A stretch of 64,000 nucleotides of DNA, from assembly GCA_039583875.1 (NCBI GenBank), contig CM077159.1:890812-954811 (forward strand), read 5' to 3'. Position numbers and translations under genes: made by a program. The notes below the pieces were generated by a model, which did not search any database, had not been told where the DNA came from, and was given only the letters and a program-made list of their open reading frames with translations. The DNA comes from Platanthera guangdongensis (Eukaryota; Streptophyta; Magnoliopsida; Asparagales; Orchidaceae). Of this stretch, positions 56,476 through 64,000 are shown piece after piece (position 1 is the first letter of the stretch; each line of letters opens with the position of its first letter).

Positions 56476-58083
56476 GTTTATATGAATTTTTTTTTAGAAT
56501 TTCTAAAAAGTTTTTATAACTTTCTTCAGCGCGTTTATTTTTAAGTTTAGACGGATACGGTAATTTTGAATTAGACGCATGTGGCGTAGGCGTAGTAGGC
56601 AAATTTGAAGCTAAAATAACATGAGGAGAGAGAGGAGAAGGGAGAGGTACCATAGGTTCGCTTGGTATAGGAAATTCTTTTCCACTGCGGAGGGTAATGG
56701 AGTTTGCACTTTCTCTTGGATTTTGCTCGGTATTGCCTGGCAAAGCTCCATGTTGCCGGTCGGAGATTATCTTGGCTAGCTGTCCCACTTGGTTTTCCAA
56801 TTTTTTGATGGACCCGGCAATATTCCTGATATTTGTTTCATTTGTAGAACCGTATTTGGCAAAGACCTCTTCTAATGAAGAGGGCTTTGCATGTTGCGGT
56901 TGGAAACCAGATGGATTTAAATTTAAGGGGTGGGGGCTAGATTAAACGTTTGGCTATGATTATGAGGGGGGTTATGTGGGCGTTGAGCATTTCCTTGGTT
57001 GCTCCATGAGAAATTCGGATGGCTCCTATAACCCGCATTGTAAGTGTTATTGTACGGTGCGTTGTTCGGGTTATAGGAGGGTCGAGGAGCATTTCCCATG
57101 AAGTCAACATGCTCTTCTGTAAAAGCAGAGTTATTATAATTATTAAACCAAGGAACAGTGGCGGAGGAAGCAGTCATCTCCGCCACCTACTTTGTTAACC
57201 GCTCAACTTGGAGGGCAAGATTCGAAGTAGCGTCAATTTCAAAGACTCCCGATGGTTTGTTAGCCCGCACACGGGGCGCATTCCATTGATATGAATTCAT
57301 AGCCATTTCCTCAAAAAGTTCCTGAGTGGCCTCTGGGGTTTTGTTATTTAGTGTTCCCCTAGTGGCCGCGTCGATCATTTGCCTTGTTATGGAATTTAAG
57401 ACGTTATAAAATATTTGCACTTGTTGCCAAATTGGAAGCGCGTGGTGTGGGCACCTTCACAATAGATCCTTGAAGCGCTCCCATGTATCGTAGAGAGTCT
57501 CCGAGTCTATTTGCATGAAGGATGCAATATCCGTGCGTAATTTGGAGGTCTTCGCAGGCGGGAAATACTTGGTAAGAAATTTCCCTGCCATCTCGGCCCA
57601 CGTGGTGATGGACCCTATAGGAAGAGAGCTCAGCCACTGCTTGGCCTTTGACCGCAAAGAGAAAGGGAAGAGACGTAATCGAATGGCATCATCTGAGACT
57701 CCATTAATTTTAAAAGTATCACAGATTTCGAGAAAATTTGCAATGTGACAATTTGGATCTTCGTCCGGGAGACCATCGAAGGTTACCGACGACTGCACCA
57801 TTTGGATGATGATGGACTTGATCTCAAAGTTATTGTTCGCCACTGTGGGGCGAACAATACTTGATTGTGTACCCTCCAGGTTCGGCCTCACATAATAGGA
57901 CATAGTCCTTTGTTGGGCCTCATTTGGGTTGGGCGGATTAGGATCCATCATTTCTGTGACAATGTCCCCAATCGACTCTTCGATGCCTAAATGCGATTCA
58001 TGGTCACGAGAACGGAGGCGACGCAAAGCGGCGCGCTCTACCTCAGGACCAAAAGGAATAATCGATGAGCTTTCTCGGGTCAT
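56462..58083 (-). pseudogene. gag: Gag of Athila element H (broken)
   Basis: Starts MTRESSSIIPFG at 58083. The capsid-type domain has AKQWLSSLPIGSITTWAEMAGKF, LTKYFPPAKTSKLR and LYDTWERFKDLL, hallmarks of Athila Gag. In-frame TAG at 57459-57457 and TAG at 57189-57187; Asn/Pro-rich segment follows (YNPNNAPYNNTYN), a frameshift near 56935, then KLENQVGQLAKII and SITLRSGKEF. No zinc knuckle is seen, as is common in this lineage. Confidence 0.9.
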
Positions 58084-58198
58084 ACACTTAAAAAGAGAGG
58101 AAGAGGGGGGGGGGAGATAAAACCTTTACGAGAGCGAGAGAAAAGGAAAAATGATAAAATTAATAGCTATCCTTTTTTCAAAATATTAAAACATTTAT

Positions 58199-58215
58199 CC
58201 CGGGCAATGACGCCA
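58199..58215 (-). other. Primer-binding site of element H
   Basis: Minus strand TGGCGTCATTGCCCGGG, a variant of the Athila primer site TGGCGCCGTTGCCGGGG, six bases from the LTR. Bases 58084-58198 are the untranslated leader. Confidence 0.85.
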
Positions 58216-58221
58216 AAAACT

Positions 58222-59937
58222 TGATATAAAATTATTAAGCAGAGAAAGGGTTATGCGTGGAGAAGACAAAGTTAAGGGAGGAGAAGGTGGAAGTGTAGTT
58301 GTGAGATGTTCTCCGATTCTATATTCGATGAAGGCAAGTATACCTTGTCGCATATAGTATAAGATATTAAGTTCAATATCAAGGTCGTATTACCCGGGGT
58401 GAATTGAGTACTTCTACTTCAAGGAGTTACTATTATCTTATCAATTAAAAGTTGTTTTGGGGTTGCTTACTAAATTAGAGAAGTGAGAATGTTTTACTTG
58501 CAAATTTGAGAAAAGCTAAATGATAATTAAGCGATAGTACTCGATCGAGAATCACCTCGGCTTAAGTTGATCAAAAGATGCAATAATAAACTTTTTAAAT
58601 TAATAAGGCAAGAGACCTTGATCGCGGAGGTTCTAAAAGAAAGAACATGCTTCTCTCGAAGTCATGCCCATCTGAGTTTAGGAAGGTATGACCGAACTTT
58701 CGTCCGAATCAGAGGCCTAAAACCCGCTTTATGCTGCGAACCCCTCTATTGGATTTTACTCCAATCCGGGAGATTTGAACGTCTGCCTCTCTTGAGGGGT
58801 GCGAACAACTCCCTTTACTCTTGGGTGCTCATTTCAAACTTTCGGCCTCTCGGCTAGCCCAGAATGAAAGCAAAGGTGGAGAGTCTATATCGATGATTTA
58901 CCTCCAACCCGTGATAAATCAAGAGTAATTCAAGGCTAAACCCAAAAAAGAAAAGGTAAGATTCAAAGCATCATAACTTAATCACTCGAACCTCAGATCA
59001 TCAAGATCGAGTACATGGAGGATTAGTTAATCATGGTGAGGTGGAAGAGGGGGGATGAGTCGTAAAGCATAAAGACACAAAGTAGTAAAGAGAAGAAAAC
59101 AAGAGCACTTTTATTAAAATTAAAGCAAGCTTACACCATGAAAATGAACAAGATTACAAGTGCATGGAATTGAAAATCCTATTCTGGCCCTATCATTAGC
59201 AACTAAAGCATAAACAAAAGCTATTACAAAAGCTTAACTAACTAGGATTAAGAAAAATACAAAGTAAGCGAGAGAGAAAGAGCATAAAAAGGAACATTAA
59301 ATAAAGGGGCAGAACCTCCCCCTCTCAGCCAAAAGTCCCACTGAACCCTTGGGGAAGGGCTCAATTTATAGATTTTTTTGGGATGGGTCACGCCCCCCTG
59401 ACACGCCCTGGTCGGGCATATACCTGGGGCGTGACACGGTTGGTACGACTTTGGAGTGCTGAAATTAATTGCTGGAGTTGACGGGCGTGGTTGTTGAAGT
59501 AGACGGCCATATGTCAAGGCCGGGTTGGGCGTGACCCGGGGGCGTGACACATTCGGTGCGACGGTGGAGTGGGAAAAATGAGCGTGTTGCGGCGATTCCT
59601 CGGAACCTGGGGACACGCCTCTAGAACACGCCCGTGTCGGGTGTGTCACGGGCGTGACAGAGGGCGTGTACACTAAGTTTCCACGGAATGCAGTTTCGGA
59701 CCAATTAATTCATTCCTCTGGGTTACACGCCCTAGGTACACGCCCGGGTAGGGTGTGACCTGGGGGCATGTTACAACAAAATTCGGCTGAAAGCCGTGAA
59801 AACCTGCAAAAAGCAGAAAAACGCATTAGCGACAAAAATATATGCAAAGGGGAATCAAAATAAGCACTTTACAAGACATGATTTGCTTTAAAACCATGAA
59901 AATACCCTAATAAAATTGACTGCAAACCGTATTATCA
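58222..59937 (-). repeat. 5' LTR of element H
   Basis: 1716 bp, partner of 49219-50933. TATAAATT at 59363-59370 (minus) with the palindrome-word array upstream in element sense (about 59390-59775). A 96-codon frame on the opposite strand (58567-58857) repeats the one at 49564-49854 because the LTR is duplicated. Confidence 0.92.
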
Positions 59938-59942
59938 ATGGA

Positions 59943-60428
59943 CATTCCCAACCAGCGCTCTGCATAGAGGATATCGCCTATAGAGAGTAGGCACTCGCTG
60001 GCAAAGGGCAGACCTCGCACAAAAGGTTAAAGAGGGAGTACTTCTCACAAAAATGGATTGATCTTCTGGGTCTACTCGCACTGGATTGGTTTCAAGGTGA
60101 AACAACGAGAGAAGACTAAATGGTCTCGCGCACGGAGAAGGCGAGAAGAAGACTAACGACTCGCGCCCTAAACCGATTCATAAGCGAGATGACTGGGATC
60201 TCTACCTCGCGAGTAGAAACGAAGTATAGGGTTATCCACAATGAATAAAGTTATATGAAATAAAATGAAAAGAACACAGAGCGAGGAGATGTAATAGAAG
60301 TTTCTATGCTCATTACAAAAAAAGGGAGACTCTCCCATGAAAGAGCATTTCGATGCTTCAAAAAATAAGTGTACAAGTAAAGAAACAAAGGGGGGAGGGG
60401 AGAAGTCTTAGGTCCCACTGATGCCCCT
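59943..60428. other. No gene visible; 3' flank of the gag-like gene
   Basis: Rich in GCGAGA/TCTCGC words (for example CTCGCGAG near 60207). A possible polyadenylation region for the minus-strand gene lies here, but I can point to no decisive signal. Confidence 0.5.
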
Positions 60429-60761
60429 TCACTCCTCTTCACTGGAAGTTGAACCTTCATCCATCTCGCCATAAAGCTGGGGGACCAGGTCGCAGGCGGT
60501 GACCGTCTCAGCATCATCTTTAAAAACGCCCAACTCCTTCATCATCTTCAGAACGAGCTCGGTCATCTTGATATTGGCATCTCGACAAAGGTCGTCGACC
60601 TCATACAAAGAATAATGAGTGGGCGAGGGTGCTTCGAGTGGATCCGGATGAGAGTGAAGCTGGGTGCTATCTAGAAGGTGGGTGTTCTGGGCCTTTAAAT
60701 TTCTATTCTCCTCCTCCAAAGCTGCTATGCACGAACACATCCGATCGGCTGTCTCGGCATC

Positions 60762-60848
60762 CTGCGAGAAGGCTATCAATCAACAAAAATATACATAAAA
60801 GTGAAACTAGCAAGGAGTGAACTGTCAAAGGACAGTTAAAAGGCTTAC
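60762..60848 (-). other. Candidate intron of the Gag-like gene
   Basis: 87 nt, GTAAGC to CTCGCAG on the minus strand, phase 0, between charged helical segments. Confidence 0.65.
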
Positions 60849-61648
60849 CCCGCCGCCCTGGCTTTTGGCGAGAAGATTATCAGTGACCTCCAGCTTCTTC
60901 TCGAGACCATACGACTTCTCTCGCTCTACTGCTAGGTCCGCCTCGGCTTTCTTCCACTTCTTGTTGTTGAAAACGAGGCGGCGTGAGTTTCGGTGCGAGG
61001 GCTCCAGGTAGCGAAATTGGGCTTGGGCGGTCTTTAAGATGAGGTCTCGCGATGAATCGTTGTCAAAGGGCTTCGTAGCAAGACTGCCATAGAGCCCAAA
61101 GCTGAGAGAGAAGGCGTGGCTGGTGGGAGGGTCCCGCTCCTTCTAGGAGGGAAGGAGAGTGGACACCGACACTCTGTTCGAGTCATTTTCCCACAGAAGA
61201 ACCAGGTCGCCGACAACATCTTTTACCACAGGCCCCATATTGTAGTTTTGATGTGAGGAGGGGGCTGGGCGTCTGGAGGAGCCCGTTTCGCGAGGAGGAA
61301 GCCCGACAGATTGAGATGAAGTGGTGGCGGTTTGGTTGAGTAGTGCTGACTCGCGAGAGGGCGAGACGTCTTGGGGGCGAGGCGATTGCGATTCTTCTAC
61401 AGAGACGGTGGTCAGAGATCCGGACATCTCTTTCCTTTCCTTTGGAGCAGTTCCCTTTTTCCCTTTCGGGAACGACACAACCTTCTTGATCTTTTTCTTG
61501 GGAAAAAGCCGAGAAGGAGCGGCCTCATCTCCGGATCTTTTCTTGGGGGTGGGCGTCAGCAATTCCTTCGCCGCCTTTACCTCCATGATGCCGAGGGCGA
61601 GAGCTTTGGACGACCCTGCAAAGGTAGGGGATGGACGGGGATAGAGCT

Positions 61649-61717
61649 CTGAATAAGAAAACGGTTAGAACCAATCAAGCGGATGGTAAACATAAGACTA
61701 ACGGAGCACGAATGTAC
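61649..61717 (-). other. Candidate intron of the Gag-like gene
   Basis: 69 nt, GTACAT to TTATTCAG on the minus strand. Splicing joins GAA-G to AG-CTC and keeps the frame. Confidence 0.65.
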
Positions 61718-62550
61718 CTTCACCGGGAAAGACGGGAAGGAGCGAGTCAAGATCTCGCCTTAGGAAGTTGACTTCAAAATTCTTCCCGCAAAGAAATCGT
61801 AGAGGGCTTTTTCCGTGCCCCCAATCTTGGGGGTCTCGTAATATATCTCGGCATGCGATACTGGGGTGACTGGAATGCCTCCCAAATTCCCGCGGATGAA
61901 GATGAAGCGGTTGAGCCAATGGTGGTTTTTGTTGGGGGTCTCGCATACCTTTACGCCTTGGCCGATAAAGTACGAGACGCCGTCATCTTTGGCATGGTAG
62001 ATGAATAGTTTACGGAAGACGGTGAGGCTAAACTCGATGGGCTCGCAGCGCATGTAACTGACGAATGCGACCAAAACCGAGATGGCGTTAGGGATGAGCT
62101 GCGCGGGGACAACCTCGAAATATTTTAAAACCTGTTTTACCTCTGGCCAGAGGGGGAGTCTCAGCCCCGACTCGAAGTGCGAGACGGGGAAGGCGATTTT
62201 GCCGGGATAGAAAGTATTGATCGACTCTCTGACCTTCAGTGTCCGAGACTCAAACCCCTCCGCCAGGAACTTGTGGGTGAAGCAGCTATAATCCTACTCT
62301 GAGATTTTGCCAGGGGAAAGTTGTGGTTGTCGAATCTCCTGCCGTAACGGCTGCGACCCTCGCCCTCTTCAGCTTTCTTCTTTCCTATGGAAGGCGAGAC
62401 GACAAAAACAGAGGGAGGTTGAAAAGGGTGTGACAAGAGTAAGATACAAAAAGAAGTAGGCGAGAGGAAGTAGGCGAGAATACTGGATCTAAGATGCAAT
62501 AAGAAGAGAGGGCACGGACGTGAAACATTTTGATCTAAAGGGGGGGGGGG

Positions 62551-62558
62551 TATTTATA
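62551..62558 (-). promoter_or_regulatory. TATA box upstream of the Gag-like gene
   Basis: TATAAATA on the minus strand, followed (transcript sense) by ten C and the first ATG at 62528. That ATG frame closes early, so a short exon from 62528 spliced onward (donor near 62484, acceptor CCATAG near 62385) is possible but not established. Confidence 0.55.
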
Positions 62559-62939
62559 GCGGATGGAGAGAGTGAAAAAATGGGCAGGAAAACGTGAATG
62601 GGGGAGTCAAAGGGATAACCTGACATTTCATTTTCCCTCTCTCTCTCCTGACCTCGAGGCACGACATTCCGCGGTGATCTTTCCAATAAGCCAAAATGAA
62701 AAGAAAAAGGTAGATCAATTAACAACAGCTATAATAAAAGCCCAACATGAAGGAGATTAACATAATATCATCATTAATAATTTCATTCTGCACGAGGAGG
62801 GCATCATGACAATGGGGGGGGGGGGGGCTTTAAATAACAAATTATAATTAAACAGACAGATGACAAATTAATAGAAACAACAAAGTTACAGGGTATAATA
62901 GGCGATACGATTAAATAAGCGAGATGAGGCAGAGGGTCC

Positions 62940-63519
62940 TCAATTGTTGTGCCACATCCAACGACCACTGCAAAACCCCGCACATGGAGGGTGACCAGGG
63001 AGATGAAAGGCGTGAATGGCATCCAGGTCGCAGTGTGCGAGATGAAGGTTCATCATTCTTAGGATGCAAGAGTTCCCCATAAGCCACGAGAGGTCATCAT
63101 TCTTCGTGTTAGGGGGCGAGGATTGCTGAGGCGAACCAGAGTCTTGATAGTGTTTGTCGGTGACGTCAGGGGGATTCACAGGTAGGGAGGAATTGGCGAG
63201 GTTTCCCTGAAAAGAAAAAAAACATTGTCAAAAAGCGAGATGATAAAAGAAAAGGTAAAAGACAAAGGCGAGAGGAGGAGTCAAGAATCACCTGTCTCTC
63301 CCCAGAGGATGCGGGAGGGGGTGCATTGGATCCCAAGCATGCCAAAGTAGTCACACCGGCAGAGAAGGGAGGGTCGGTGGTTTTTGCCGTCTTCAGGCAA
63401 GAAGACGAAGGTGCTGAAGCAGGGGTACGAAGCAGAGCCGGAACCAGAGAAGCCACGTTGGCTTTATTTTGCTTGCGGACCATCGTGAGGCGCTCGCATA
63501 AAGTCTGACTATGAGACAT
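62940..63519 (-). CDS. Two-exon gene of unknown function
   Basis: Minus strand. Exon 1 (63519-63292) encodes 76 residues from MSHSQTLCERLTMV, Ser/Ala/Pro-rich. An 85-nt intron (63291-63207) starts GTGATT and ends in a long pyrimidine run, TTTTCAG. Exon 2 (63206-62940) adds 88 residues, beginning GNLANSSLPVNPPDVTD, and stops at TGA 62942-62940. Splicing is phase 0. TATAAATA lies 65 bp upstream of ATG. No known domain, signal peptide or membrane span is seen. The product, about 164 residues, ends with GFCSGRWMWHNN. Neighbouring DNA shares the GCGAGA words of the downstream Gag-like gene, so both may belong to one retroelement. The 62559-62939 stretch below it shows only AT-rich DNA and a 14-base G run near 62814. 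Confidence 0.5.
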
Positions 63520-63583
63520 GTTGATTGTAAAAGAGCAGAGGAAATGAGAGAGGGGGCAATCTCCATGATGGGATGGGGTCACA

Positions 63584-63591
63584 TATTTATA
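63584..63591 (-). promoter_or_regulatory. TATA box upstream of the two-exon gene
   Basis: TATAAATA on the minus strand, preceded by GAGTC. A start about 30 bp downstream gives a 5' leader of some 35 nt before ATG 63519. Confidence 0.6.
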
Positions 63592-64000
63592 GACTCTAGA
63601 GGGGGGCCCTGCCATAGATTCTCTCGTGAATGAATCTCAACACTGCGAGCCTATGTTGGAGTTTCTTTTCAAGCTTGGGACAACCTCGAAAAGAGAGGGG
63701 ATTGTGTATAATCTTGGGCGTGTGGGAGGCAATCCGAGTGGGAGCGCTAGGCAAGGGGCAAGAGGGACTACAGGGGCGAGTGGGACCATGGGGTCCACCC
63801 GCTGAAGGTGAGATGGGGTGCAGCGGAGTAGTCGAGACCTCTCTCGCGGCGCGGGCTAGCCATTGGTGGTGGGATGACTCTCGCAAGGCAAGAGACTTGC
63901 GAGACAAGTAGGTAGGCTCGTATCATCCGCGGGCCAATTTCTCAATCATCGTATGAGGAAAAAAGGTATTTTTACCTTCCTACCCCCAAGGGGTATTTTA
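63592..64000. other. Right edge: no gene supported
   Basis: Stop-free frames exist on both strands (63596-63907 minus, 63630-63911 plus) but show no domain or coding signature. GCGAGA/CTCGC words continue (CTCTCGCGGCGCGGGC near 63841, GACTTGCGAGAC near 63893), as expected upstream of a promoter in the other LTR families here. Confidence 0.4.

Larger units (their letters stand above)
49219..59937 (-). mobile_element. Complete Athila-type Ty3/gypsy element H
   Basis: 10719 bp with LTRs 49219-50933 (3', minus sense) and 58222-59937 (5'), target duplication ATGGA at 49214-49218 and 59938-59942, an Asp-type primer site, an AAGCTTGGGGGAATT polypurine tract, and Gag-protease-RT-RNase H-integrase in Athila form. 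All reading frames are damaged. Near-identical LTRs indicate a fairly recent insertion despite the many lesions in pol. Confidence 0.95.
60429..62296 (-). pseudogene. Intron-containing Gag-like gene, putative gypsy-type transposon family
   Basis: Minus strand. The N-terminal exon (to 61718) reads FTHKFLAEGFESR, PVSHFESGLRLPLWPEV, then VAFVSYMRCEPIEFSLTVFRKLF and NHHWLNRFIFIRG, close to the plant family called putative gypsy type transposon (as remembered). A shift near 61780 is needed to reach LLPVFPGE. A 69-nt intron (61717-61649, GTACAT...TTCAG) joins in phase to ELYPRPSPTFAGSSKA, then a Lys/Ser-rich basic region (KKKIKKVVSFPKGKKG). TAG near 61145 interrupts it; charged helices (KKWKKAEADLAVEREKSYGLEKKLE) follow. 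A second intron (60848-60762, GTAAGC...CTCGCAG) joins in phase to DAETADRMCSCIAALEEENRNL, a coiled coil, ending EGSTSSEEE at 60429. TAG at 62296-62294 lies at the amino end; the first exon is uncertain. Probably a retroelement protein, decayed. Confidence 0.6.

Noticed and set aside
62541..62827. Runs of ten and fourteen G as G-quadruplex control sites
   Set aside because: Single homopolymer runs without the other G tracts; slippage or sequencing error is as likely.

Overview
The window is a nested block of LTR retrotransposons from a flowering plant with a repeat-rich genome. The lineages present (SIRE-type Ty1/copia, Tekay/Del-type chromoviruses, Athila-type Ty3/gypsy, a TRIM), spliceosomal-looking introns and the absence of any bacterial-style gene support this. 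I see no conserved single-copy host gene, no rRNA and no tRNA gene. The species cannot be named from the sequence.

Layout. (A) 1-9890, plus: the 3' part of a SIRE-type copia element with decayed gag and pol, a third ORF after pol, and a 2.0 kb 3' LTR. Its 5' LTR lies off the left edge. (G) 9891-13364, minus: a 5' LTR, primer site and zinc-knuckle ORF of an Athila-type or non-autonomous element, cut off by A. (F) 13365-16820, minus: a deleted Tekay-like element whose 3' LTR was hit by G. (E) 16821-17179 plus 43686-48595, plus: an old deleted copia element whose 5' LTR was split by later insertions and whose gag carries a 527-bp TRIM. (B/D) 17180-43685, plus: a tandem LTR-internal-LTR-internal-LTR array of a Tekay-type element. 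Within its first gag sits a complete second Tekay-type element (C, 20858-30114, target duplication CAAAG). 48601-49116 is an 86-bp tandem repeat. (H) 49219-59937, minus: a complete Athila-type element with target duplication ATGGA. 59943-64000 holds two intron-containing gag-like or unknown minus-strand genes.

How the parts work together. Each autonomous element has the usual order: LTR promoter, primer site, Gag, protease, reverse transcriptase, RNase H, integrase, polypurine tract, LTR. Most copies carry stops or frameshifts. C is the best preserved, with one in-frame stop in pol and, by hand count, about 1.7 percent divergence between its LTRs.

Main points for follow-up. (1) In all three Tekay copies the gag-protease junction is interrupted by 76-92 nt with GT...AG ends, and removing it keeps the reading frame, so unspliced RNA would give Gag and spliced RNA Gag-Pol. 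(2) The SIRE element carries CTCGAG palindromes at a 21-22 bp pitch in its LTR U3 and again between pol and ORF3, each followed about 120 bp later by a TATA box; this suggests a dedicated internal promoter for ORF3. (3) Every LTR family here, across copia, Tekay and Athila lineages, has its own array of self-complementary GC-rich words on the upstream side of its TATA box or presumed promoter.
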